Origin: Pempheris klunzingeri
Lineage: Eukaryota > Chordata > Actinopteri > Acropomatiformes > Pempheridae
Reading direction: 5' to 3'
Assembly (NCBI RefSeq): GCF_042242105.1
Contig: NC_092027.1
Coordinates: forward strand, 3,361,506 to 3,425,505
DNA: 64,000 nt
Below, piece after piece: positions 1-10,705 of the stretch. The notes below the pieces were generated by a model. The model did no database searches and was not told the DNA's origin. It saw nothing but the letters and a program-made list of their open reading frames with translations. The position numbers and the translations under genes were made by a program. Each line of letters begins with the position of its first letter. Position 1 is the first letter of the stretch.

Positions 1-165
1 GCTGGTCCTGTCATCGGAGTTGTTGTAGGACTACTGCTCCTCCTGGCACTCTGCATCGCAGGACTCTTCAACTGGAAAAGGAACAACCATGGCAACGGAG
101 AAAGATGCTTCTGCTCGTCACGAAGCCATTTTCATTCCACTGTCTCAGCACAGATGTCAGACTAG
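1..165 (+). CDS. 3' end of a class I-like membrane glycoprotein gene (partial)
   Basis: The reading frame is open from base 1 and stops at TAG 163-165. It encodes a hydrophobic membrane segment of about 22 residues (GVVVGLLLLLALCIAGLF), a basic stop-transfer stretch (NWKRNN) and a short tail with two cysteines just inside the membrane (CFCSS), which could be palmitoylated, ending VSAQMSD. The layout matches the last exon or exons of a fish MHC class I heavy chain or class I-related protein, and two class I genes lie downstream on the same strand. The extracellular part is outside the window, so another immunoglobulin-family receptor is possible. The tail does not resemble those of the two downstream genes, so it would be a different class I type. 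Confidence 0.5.
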   Translation, partial: AGPVIGVVVGLLLLLALCIAGLFNWKRNNHGNGERCFCSSRSHFHSTVSAQMSD

Positions 166-169
166 GAGA

Positions 170-256
170 TCCATCCATCCATTCTCTATACCGCTTATCC
201 GTCAGGGTCGCAGGGGAGCTGGAGCCAATCCCAGCTGACTTCGGGTGAAAGGCGGG
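170..256 (+). repeat. Short interspersed fish repeat, truncated by a LINE
   Basis: The segment has the familiar fish repeat wording CCATTCTCTATACCGCTTATCC-like, then AGGGTCGC, GGAGCTGGAGCCAATCCCAG and GGGTGAAAGGCGGG. From memory this matches an abundant short teleost repeat that normally continues into a GTACACCCTGGAC-like block. Here it breaks off exactly where the LINE sequence begins. The family name was not determined. Confidence 0.5.
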
Positions 257-1430
257 AGTGACCAGCTGGCTGCATGGGTCACTGACTCCCTCACGGACAG
301 ACCCCAGTATGTGAGACTGCAGGACAGTGTGTCTGATGTGGTGGTTTGCAGCACAGGGGCCCCCCAGGGAACGGTACGGTCACCTTTCCTCTTCACCCTG
401 TACACATCAGACTTCAGGTACGCTACAGACAGTTGTCACCTCCAGAAGTTCTCTGATGACACTGCCATCGTGGGGTGTGTGTCAGAGGGGAACGACTGTG
501 AATACAGGACGGTCATCACGGACTTTGTCGACTGGTGTGGACGGAACAACCTCCTAGTCAACGCCAGCAAGACAAAAGAGATGGTGGTCGACTTCCACAA
601 GAAACCCTCCATCACTGCACCAGTGAGCATCCAGGGACTTGGCATCGAGAGAGTGAGGACATACAAGTACCTGGGTGTTCACCTTAATAATAAACTGGAC
701 TGGACAGACAACACTGACTCTCTCTACAAGAGGGGTCAGAGTCGTCTATACCTGCTGAGGAGGCTAGGATCCTTTGGAGTGAGCAGACCACGCCTGAGGA
801 CCTTCTTCGAGACTGTGGTGGCATCTGTGGTTTCATATGCAGTGGTGTGTTGGGGAGGGGGGTGCTCTGAGCGGGACAAGAACAGGCTCAACAGACTAAT
901 TAAGAGAGCCGGCTCGGTCTGTGGCTGCCCCCTGGACCCCATAGAGGTGGTGGGAGAGAGGAGGACCTTGTCCAAACTGTCCTCCATCTTGGACAACACC
1001 TCCCACCCTCTGCATCAGACTGTGGGGGCCTTAAGCAGCTCCTTCAGTCACAGACTGATACACCCCAGGTGTAAGAAGGAGCGCTTCCGCAGGTCCTTCA
1101 TCCCGACTGCAGTCAGACTGTACAATGCTGCATTATAGTCTGCTGCACCAACCACCACCACCACCTGTGCACTTTACTATAACATAAACTGTACAATAAT
1201 TCTCACCCCACTTCACTTCACCCTGTTGTTGTTGTCTCTGTAATTACATTTTTTTGTGTACATAGGTTTTTACCACTGTATATATTATATTATATTCTGC
1301 TATTTAATTTTTCTAATTCTTAACTGTGTGCTTTTATTTTTTTTTGTCTGTCCCTTTGAGCTGCTGTAACAGCAAAGTTTCCCCACTGAGGGATCAATAA
1401 ATAAATATCTTATCTTATCTTATCTTAAAT
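257..1430 (+). mobile_element. 5'-truncated non-LTR retrotransposon (L2/CR1-type LINE), reverse transcriptase C-terminus and 3' tail
   Basis: An open frame (about 257-1138) encodes the C-terminal half of a LINE reverse transcriptase. It shows the STGAPQGT block, the catalytic FSDD block (the F-x-DD box), then KYLGVHL and CWGG, which are typical thumb and post-RT motifs, and ends at a natural stop, TAG 1136-1138. The endonuclease and N-terminal RT are missing, as expected for a 5'-truncated insertion. The 3'UTR is AT-rich and ends with TTTCCCCACTGAGGGATCAATAAA and a (TATCT)n tail at 1406-1427, the 3' signature of fish L2-like (Maui/Rex1-like) LINEs. The frame has no stop, so the copy is fairly young, but it cannot move on its own. 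Clade assignment is from memory of motifs. Confidence 0.85.
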
Positions 1431-3011
1431 AAAGGCAGAAACCAGTTCAATTAACGGGATGTTTCTATTTAACACAAAGAAGTGTTTTCTTTGTTGATCT
1501 TAAATGGTTTATTACTCTAATCTCTCACATGTATTTCAGCATTCAGAACTATGAGCTATGTATGTAACTATGTATACAACATCAGTATTATGTCAGTTTA
1601 TATGTCGTTATGCCGTTTTTCTTGCCGAGCTTCAGACTCTTCCTCTTCTCAAACTTCTGTCATGGATGCAGCTCTTAACTGATCACAGTGAGTTCTTCAT
1701 CCTGTCAGCTAAAATGTTTTCATTTTTGCTTCGTGCCTGGTTGTGCAGGAGACAGACGGACTTAGAACTGTAGGAATGAGAAAGCAGCTCAGTGAGAAAC
1801 AGGTTTTAGTTTCCCATATCTACAGCTGTCAGTGACGTTTTCCTGCACACAGTCCAACATTTTTAACTTAAGGTCTAAGTTTAAATGATTCTTTAAAATT
1901 GCAGTTGTGTGCAGTTAATGTACATTAACAGTTTAATTGATTTTGCACAAAAAATAAATATTTTATGGATACCTCCAACTTATTTTGTCAGTTTTTAGCT
2001 GAATTTATGCCTCAGGAAACACTGAGACACAGATAACTGTGCAATAAGGCAAAAACTACAATTACTTCTAGTACAATGCATGTGTCTCCATTATCACTGT
2101 CATTTGCCTTTATTATATATTTAAGTAGTTACAATGGTCGCGTTTAGTTAATCATATCTGTGCATAATTGCATGAGCACAATAATGTCACTGTGCTGTCA
2201 TCATGATTGCACTTAAGCAGCAGAAATGAGAAGTCCCTTCATTTTCCCCTTGACATGTTGAAAGAAAATACTGCAATCGACCACAGGAAATGATGTTTTA
2301 ACTTTATTGAAATTAAAAACATGCTGACAGCTCTGATGGTCCAGGTTTCCAGAGGACAAATGATTTAAGAGAAGTTACGAACTACAGAATCTGAATCATC
2401 ATTTACAAAAAAAAGCACTAAAGGCCAGATTCTGCTTTTCTGTCTCTTCCTCAGGCCACATTCCCACTTCCCCAAACCAAACCATTGCCATTCTCCTTCC
2501 ACCCTCACATTTTCTCCTGTCATTGCAAATCTGTCCTGCATCTCATTCCCCTCACCTGAGTCCCCCCTGCATCTCCCCTCCTGCTCCCCACTCCCTCATC
2601 AGCCAGCCACTCACCACATGTCCTCCTGACAAACAGAAGAAAAAAGGTTTTACTATTTAAGCAACTGGGATGTAAGAAACATATCAAAAAGCTTTTGTTT
2701 CTGAAAAATGTTATTAATGTGTCAACTTTGACGAGTCAATCTTTTCCCTCAGTGGCCACAAAGATGCTGTTTGGTGGCTTTAAAATGAAAGTGTGTTCAA
2801 AGGTGTTTTCAAAGGATCCAAAGAAAATATTAGAAAAGTGTGAGATGGTTTTCCTTTTTTTATCAAGTGAAACAGGACACCCCCCCACACCCCACCCAAA
2901 TTTCACACAGTTCCCTAATTTAGTTCAGACAGAGTAGAAACTCTGCCACATTGGACGGAGGACATAACCGCCAACCCTGCTCCTTGACCCAAACATCTTC
3001 ATCTAAATAAA
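1431..3011. other. Intergenic, upstream of class I gene 1
   Basis: AT-rich unique sequence with no open frame I can support. There is a pyrimidine-rich patch at about 2440-2610. I see no CRE, CCAAT or interferon-response-like module before the gene 1 start, unlike upstream of gene 2. The last 80 bases, ending AAATAAA just before the ATG, probably include the 5'UTR of gene 1. Confidence 0.5.
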
Positions 3012-5433
3012 ATGAAAAAGTTATTTTTGTTGCTTGTCTTTTGTGACGTTTCATCACCAGGTGAGATCACATTTTACAGCAGACTCTGAATAACTGAACA
3101 GAACTGAACAACTGAATAAGACTATATGATTTCACAGAGTCATACTGAGTACATCGTATTAATAATGATATTTATGTAAACCTTGTTTGTCCTGCAGTGA
3201 AACACTCCCTGAAGTACTACGTCACTGCATCTTCTGGAGTCCCAAACTTCCCAGAGTTTGTGGCTGCTGCAGTGGTTGATGAAATTGTGGTTGGTTACTG
3301 CGACAGCAACAAAAAGATTGTAGAACCAAAACTGGACTCTGGAAAGAAGTACTTTGAAAAAGATCCTCAGCGGTTGGAGTGGTACAATCGAGAGTGTGCT
3401 GAGATTCAGCCTAACTTCTTCAAAGCCATGATTAACAGTTTGAAGCAGCGCTTCAACCAAAGTGGAGGTACAGTCTATGCTATGTTATATTTCACATTTT
3501 ACTGCCAAACTGTTCAGCACCTTGGTTGTTGTTAAGGTGATCCTCTTCAGGGCTGTTGAACAGTTATATTTCTGCCACTTTCCAACAACTGATGCTTTTA
3601 AAAAGCCAGTGGGAGCAAACACTGCTGTGCTGGGATTCATTTTTTGTATATAGTGTTTTCATTTATATATTTTGACAACACATCCTTTTTGTGCAGGAAT
3701 ATAACAAAGGTTATCATAAACCTTAAGTTGTGGGGCGACACACACTAGTGTGACTTTGTGTCTAAAGTTTATACAGTTTGGTGTGTACAGAATGAAAGAC
3801 AACAAAATCATTAAAAAAAAGTTTTATCACTCTTTGAAATAAAATGTGCACTGATTAAATGCTCTTGAATCATAAATACACCACAAGACTTTCCACTGGA
3901 GACCTCATCTGTACATCGTTGTTAATTACAGTCTCTGTTTCTGTCTCTCAGCCATCCACATCATACAGAGGACCAATGGCTGTGAGTGGGATGATGAGAC
4001 TGGAGACGTTAACGCTTTTATGCAGTTTGGTTACGGTGGAGAAGACTTCATAGCATTTGACCTGAACACGTTGACGTGGATCGCCCCGAACCCACAGGCT
4101 GTCATCACCAAACACAGATGGGATGCTGAGAGAGCTGAACTAAAACACCATGAGATATACCTCACTCAGATTTTTCCTCAGTGGCTGAAGAAGTATTTGG
4201 GCTTTCTCAAGAGCTCTCTGCTGAGAACAGGTAGCAACACGTGACCCGATGTTCATACAGCCTCTTCAGGCTGAACTTCCAGTGTGATATCACTCCAGTC
4301 TGACGTTACTTTCTTCCCTCCTCAATTAGATGAGACATTTTTGGGTGCTATTACATTATATATAAATAGGGAGCTTCTCTCATGGTCATGTTGCATTGAC
4401 ATGTTTCTGGACAAAGAAAGGGATTACAATTTTGTGTTGTGACAAATGGAGGATCATTTATATTATTTAGATTTTTTTCTACATGCTTGCAAAGGAGGTG
4501 AGTCACTGTGCGTAACAATGTGATGTCTTTCAGCTCGTTTCACACGTCTTTAATTGGGTCTTTTTATCTATTTCAGAATTAGATTTTTTTTTCATCATTG
4601 ACTTGCTTCATCTTTGGTTTCCTTCTGTTTGCCCTTAATTATCTTTCTCTACTAAGGTCCCCCACCCTCTCTCTCTCCCTCCAGACCTTCCCAAAGTGTC
4701 TCTCCTCCAGAAGTCTCCCTCCTCTCCAGTCACCTGCCACGCTACAGGTTTCTACCCTAACGCAGCCATGATGTTCTGGAGGAAAGATGGAGAGGAGCAT
4801 CATGAGGGCGTGACCCTCGGAGAGATCCTCCCCAACAACGATGGATCCTTCCAGACGAGCGTTGACCTCAAACTTTCATCAATCACACCTGAAGACTGGA
4901 GCAGGTACGACTGTGTGTTTCGGCTCTCTGGTGTGAAGGACGACATCGTCACCAAACTGGACAAAGCAGTGATCAGGACCAACGAAGGTAAGACTGAGAG
5001 TAAAGGGTCCTGATTGGGACTGTATGTCTGTGGTTTGTTGAGTAATTTAGATTTTGGCAATAATGAAACCTGCAAAACCTGCTTTTATTCCATTGAAGTG
5101 TTTAAGTTACATGTTTTATTTGTTTATGATGTATTCATTCATTCATTTAAGGGTCAGTGTCTTTCAAGTCCAACACACTGGGGGTTTAATATGTCTTTAG
5201 AGACACACATGTATGTGTGAATAGATCATTGGATGGATGTACTTCTGTTCTAACCTGCTTCATCTGTGCTGGTCCTCATTTTTTGTTCCTGTTCAACAGA
5301 GAAGCCCACTGACATGACCACCCCCATTTCTGCTGCTGTGGCTGTTCTCGCTCTCCTCCTCATCGCTGCCACTGGATTCATCATTTACAAAAGGAAGCAG
5401 GCTGAGAGAGCTAGGCAAAGATTAGCTCATTAA
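3012..5433 (+). CDS. MHC class I heavy chain, gene 1 (five exons, shortened tail)
   Basis: Encodes a cell-surface antigen-presenting heavy chain expected to pair with beta-2-microglobulin. Exons read from GT-AG signals and phase: 3012-3060 (signal peptide, MKKLFLLLVF), 3198-3467 (alpha-1, KHSLKYYVTASSGVPNFPEF), 3952-4230 (alpha-2, NGCEWDDETGD, ITKHRW), 4685-4987 (alpha-3 Ig domain, with VTCHATGFYP and the closing Cys in YDCVF), 5300-5433 (connecting peptide EKPTDMTTP, membrane helix, KRKQAERARQRLAH, stop). All internal introns are phase 1, as in class I genes. Sequence wording matches the acanthopterygian U-type class I family. Oddities: the donor after the membrane exon is CT where gene 2 has GT, so translation reads through to TAA 5431-5433; alpha-2 keeps Cys101 but has Phe at the position of its partner Cys164; and the Tyr59 position is Arg. 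It could be a non-classical class I gene. Expression is unknown. Confidence 0.88.
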
Positions 5434-5745
5434 TTGACCTTAATTTGAAATGCTTTCATTCTGATTGCAAAATTGATCCGTTTCTCCACTCCACAACTTG
5501 AAGCGCTGTAAGAGCCTGAGAGTCATGATAATATGACAACACCATGATGAGGTGGGAGAGATGTGCTAAGAAAAGAAGCAAAGGTTGAAACAGAAGGGTA
5601 AATAATGTATTTATTTAGAAATGTACTTTTCAGTTTGACAGAGTAGAAGAGACAATCACTGTTAACAAAAGATATTCTGGCTCTTACAACTGTTCTACTG
5701 AAATCATGTGTCTTGTTTTGCAGCTAAATGCCTGCAAATAAAAAC
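5434..5745 (+). other. 3' region of class I gene 1 with polyadenylation signal
   Basis: This is the equivalent of gene 2 intron 5. It keeps an acceptor-like TTGTTTTGCAG at 5713-5723, followed by CTAAATGCCTGC and an AATAAA at 5737-5742. Because the upstream donor is mutated, this stretch is probably 3'UTR in gene 1. Identity to gene 2 (11478-11806) ends abruptly at about 5745. The tail exon that gene 2 uses at 11929 has no counterpart here. Confidence 0.6.
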
Positions 5746-5997
5746 AGTGCAGCACCTTCATTAACAGCAGCTTCCCTTGCTTGTCTTTCCTCCTCTAACT
5801 GAACTGATGGTGAACAGTACACACACTTGTCTGTGCAGGTTGTTTCTGGAGTCTGCCTGATATGAAACTTTAATTTAGCAAAGTCTGCACTCTGCCCTCC
5901 AACTATCAGTTATATTAAAATGTGTCCAGATTAAAAATACAACGTTTTCTGTCGCTCATGTTTCTCACCTGTCCTGCTGCAGTCTGACTGTAGCAGT

Positions 5998-6204
5998 GCT
6001 CTCTCTAGTCTCTCTCTAGTCTCTCTCTAGTCTCTCTCTCTAGTCTCTCTCTAGTCTCTCTCTTGTCTCTCTCTAGTCTCTCTCTCTAGTCTCTCTCTAG
6101 TCTCTCTCTAGTCTCTCTCTTGTCTCTCTCTAGTCTCTCTCTCTAGTCTCCCTCTAGTCTCTCTCTAGTCTCTCTCTCTTGTCTCTCTCTAGTCTCTCTC
6201 TTGT
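5998..6204 (+). repeat. TCTCTCTAG minisatellite with higher-order pattern
   Basis: About 200 bases of 9-mer TCTCTCTAG units, with variants TCTCTCTCTAG and TCTCTCTTG recurring in a fixed order about every 60 bases, which gives a higher-order repeat. It ends about 75 bases before the first CRE of the gene 2 promoter. Confidence 0.9.
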
Positions 6205-6278
6205 GCTCACTGCTCTGTGTGTCTGTAAAATCAGAGGCTTTGATTCTTGTGAACGAGTCGCTCTCGTGAATCATCCAG

Positions 6279-6325
6279 TGACGTCACTCCCTGGCCAATC
6301 AGTGGCCTGCAGTCTGGTGACGTCA
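6279..6325 (+). promoter_or_regulatory. Promoter module of class I gene 2: CRE - CCAAT - CRE
   Basis: Two perfect CRE palindromes TGACGTCA (6279-6286 and 6318-6325) flank a CCAAT box in GGCCAATCAG (6295-6299), about 180-230 bases before the gene 2 ATG. Mammalian class I promoters carry an SXY module in which the X2 half is CRE-like and Y is a CCAAT element bound by NF-Y and acting with NLRC5/CIITA. The composition fits such a module, but here a CRE lies on both sides. No clear interferon-stimulated response element was seen. The start site is not determined. Confidence 0.6.
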
Positions 6326-6507
6326 CATTGTCAGCTCGACTCAGCTCGCTTGGAGCCCCTGCAGAGGAGGTACTAAAACAGGTAACAGGTAAAACAGGCA
6401 ACTAAACAGTGCCTGGTACCAGGAACTATCACCTGGTGGAAACACAACAAAAGAGCGGCTCTCAGAAGCGGATCGTTCGTGACCGACGCATCACTACTAG
6501 AAACAAG

Positions 6508-9500
6508 ATGAAGAAGGCTTTTGTGCTGCTGGTCCTGAGTCACTTTGCATCAACAGGTAAGATGTTACAACCTGTAAAAGTCGTTTTGTTTGGCCTCGTT
6601 TTTTGTCTCTTTTTGTTTTTGTTTGTTATTATTATTATTCTTATTATTAAAAGTCGATGCATGACAAAACTATGCACATATGTGCTTTAGTTTAATTGAC
6701 TTTAATTAAACTCGTGATCGTGGTGCAGAAAACTTTTGTGGTTAAAGAAACCAACCTTGGCTGTTGCTTTTTTGATCAAACGCCCAATGCTGTCTTTTTA
6801 AAATGGCACCACCTATTTGTATTTGGGTGTAGCATAATCAAATGTCAGAACTGTATTACAGTAATTCCAACATATTGATCAAGGCTTCCTCAACAATAAT
6901 TACATCAATATGCAATTACAAAATGAGCAGATCTCAAATAAGAGGTGTACGCTATCATTTCCTGTCTATTAGAAATGATTGTGGACTGGCCATCCTCATC
7001 ACCAGCTACAACCAAACCAAATACTAGTTATGGGAATGGATCCATATTCTTTTTCAGCACGTAGTCATTTAAATACTTTACTGTACGTATACATTCCCCA
7101 CTATACAATTATAATATACATGGACAGAAATCCAAGAATAAGCATTTTTCATCATATTCATATTGTCACATTTATGTATGTATTTTATAGGAGGACTAAA
7201 AGAGCTTGCACACTGTTCAAGGTAGAGACATACAACAAATTACATTTACTGCATTTATCCAGAACCACACTGTGTTCAACCACACTGCCAGAACTTTTTC
7301 TTATCCTCACCTGTTCATTTTTTTCGCCTGTTAAAACCTGTTCCACCTGTTTGTTCTTGTGATGAGGATTTGATGAATCGATAGTGACAGACATAGTGCA
7401 CTGAAAAGACATAATGTGGAATAATTGACTAAATTCCACACTGCACTGGGAGGAAAGGAAATGCTGTAACATAAAAGGTAAAGAAAAAGAACATTATTAT
7501 TATATTGTTTCTCTTTTGTCCCAAAAAGAAATGCATTCATTAGTTATTTAATTATTAAATAAAAATAATGTGCAATATGAACGGTCAGTATCAGGGTGTC
7601 AATGAAACAGACAGAAAAAGCAAAATGAACAGATACCATGCTCCCCCAGCCAAATGATGACAGAGATAAGATGTGCTGGTAATCCTGGAGTCAGAAAGTG
7701 TCTCATGACAACACTGCTGGTTGTCAGGGACTGGAATTAAAGAGAAAGAGAGCCACAGTTGTTCTGCTCTGTAGATTAATGGCTAATGTAATGCCTGAGA
7801 GTTCATCTTAACTGCAGTGGGCAGATGTTTAAAGGAGGTGATGATCTTCATCCTGACTGTGTTACTCTGAACACTGTGACCACTGTTTGGTGAAGACAGA
7901 ATCAGCCATGCCACCAAACTGGACACCAGGAAATGTTCTATGTACTACAGGTGTTGCAACAGTTTTGATTTGCTTCCAGAGCAGAAAGCAAAACTGACTT
8001 CCAGCCAGACAGTCACATCTCATCAAATGAGGAAACGGCTCTGGACATGTGTACCAGCTGGACTCGGTCCTTCAGCTTTTCTTTTTTATCGAGACAATAT
8101 GAAGACGTTATTTATTCTGTTTCATTACATTAAAGCTTTTCTCTGTTGTGTCATGATGAACATCTTTAGAAGTATTTAACTGTGCCTATGAGTGTGAATT
8201 ATTATTTATTATAACAAACAGACCCACAGAGATTTGATGACCTGATCCCCTTGTAATTGAGTCTACACTGTGGGTTGTGGTATTGATATTTACTTTTGCA
8301 GATGATTTTGCAGTGAGTCGTGGTTGACTGAAAACACCACTGACTTGTCTTATCTCGTCCAAGTCTTGTGCTTCCTGACAGACACGTGTCATAAATCACA
8401 TGAGCACTAGAGGCCCCTGTCAGACAAACAAGGCTCATTTTCACATCACTTTAGGTGTTTGAACAGACGACTGATCATGTCCTGTTTCTGTTGAGTGTAG
8501 CCTAGTTATCAGATAATGATTAGTGATGAGTTTTCTGCTTTTACTGCTGTTGAAGTTCAACAATACTCAATGATCACTAGTCAATAATGGAGAAGATAAT
8601 GCAAGATAAGATGTGCCTTTATTAGTCCAACAACAGGGACAAGAAGAAACCATAGCTGTTAAATAAATGTAGTGGAGTAAAAAATACAATATTTGATGCA
8701 GAAATGTGGTGGAGTAGAAGTGGCATAGAAGATATTACTTTAATACAAGTACAAGTACTTTGAGTTCAGTGCTCATGTAATGTATTTTGTCACATTCAAC
8801 CACTGCATCTATGCATCAGTAAATGTGAGCAAGTGAACACTGATGAGCTTCAGTGGTGGAGGAGGTGGTGAGATCATTTACTGAAAGTAAAAGCTGCATT
8901 AGAAAGAATACTGCATCACCAGTAAAAAGTAAAAGTCCTGCATTAAAACAGCAGTCTGTTTGGAAAATATAGATAAACTTTCAAAAGTAAAGGTCCTCAA
9001 AGTAAAGAAGAATCAATCATATTCTATAAACTGATGAAATGACATATGTAGTGTCTCCAGCTGTCACATTAGTGGAGAGCAGTAGTTCAGTGGACTTAGA
9101 CTGAGACGGTCTTTATTGATCCCCCATAGGGGGAAATTCACATGTTACAGCAGCAACAAGTAATAGAAACAAGAAATAAAGAAAACAACAGTAGAAAATA
9201 AGCAATAGTAAATAAATATGTTGAAATGATAAATGAATATTTACACTATGGACATAAATGTACATGTATGAGACAGGAATATGAAATGAATGGAATGATA
9301 ACGTGACGACCCATCACACACACAATGATGTAAAAAAACCTTTTTGTCCCACAGTGAAACACTCCATGAAGTATGCCGTCACCGAATCCTCTGGAGTCCC
9401 AGACTTCCCAGAGTTTGTGGCTGTTCTGCTGGTTGATGAAGTCCAGGTGGGCCACTGTGACAGCAACATCAGGAGAGTAGAATTCAAACAGGACTGGGTG

Positions 9501-10620
9501 AAGAAAATAGAAGATGACGATGCACATTTCTTGGAGTGGCACTCTCAAGAGTGTTTAAACAGTCACTACTTCTTCAAACACTTCAGAGAGAGCTTAAAGC
9601 AGCGCTTAAACAAAACTGGAGGTACGGTATATAACATGTAACATATCACTTTATGTGTGCACACACTCACAGTGCCTGTACATATGTGTTTTATTCATGT
9701 ACATCTTGATCTGGACATGTAATCATTCACACACCTGACTGATGCATACGGCCACAATATAAATAATATCATTTGGATCTGTGAGCTCAAATCATGTCAT
9801 TGGTGCCTTTAATTCATGTGTTACTGCTACTATGATATCATTTTAGTGAACCACAGTTATTCCATTGGTCGTATCTTCTCTTAAGCTTTAACTTGTTATT
9901 TTCTTGAGCTTTTATTATCTTTTACATGCAATTTAATGTTGTTGTGCCTTCTGTCTGAAAGGTGCTACACAAATAAATGTGCCTTGCCTTTATCCTTAAT
10001 GGAGCCTCCTTTGGAGTCTTCCTCTGTTTTCTCAGTTTACAGTAGTACAAGGGTTAAGATAGTAGTAGAGTGTCAATTATATACAAAGATAACCAGCAAT
10101 GGGAAGAGGGTCGATGTTCTGTTTTTGTTGTTTCTTGTATAGTTTAATCATTCGTACAATAAAATCAAACTTGTGAAGTTATGTAAAGCGTGTGGTGTGA
10201 TATCAGCCACTAATAACTGACTCTCACTCTGACGTAGTGCAGTCTCTGTCTCTCCCTCCTCAGATACCAGCATTGTCCAGCAGATGGGCGGCTGCGAATG
10301 GGACGATGAAACCGGAGAGGTTGTCAGTTTCAATCAGTATAGTTATGATGGAGAAGACTTCATAGCTCTGGACCTGAAGACAATGACTTGGATTGCTCCA
10401 AAACCACAGGCCGTCCTCACCAAACACAAGTGGGACAGTGAAAGGGCTCGATTGAACTTCAATAAAATCTACCTCACTGAGCACTTTCCTGAGTGGTTGA
10501 AGAAGATTTTGGACCATGGGAAGAGGTTTCTGCTGAGAACAGGTAGAGTAACATTACAATGAACATGAACCACATGTAGAGATACACTGTATGTAATTCA
10601 TTGTTTCTCACTTTGTGTAC

Positions 10621-10705
<85 letters not shown>

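Noticed and set aside
202..666. Minus-strand frames over the LINE
   Set aside because: Shadows of the plus-strand reverse transcriptase frame.
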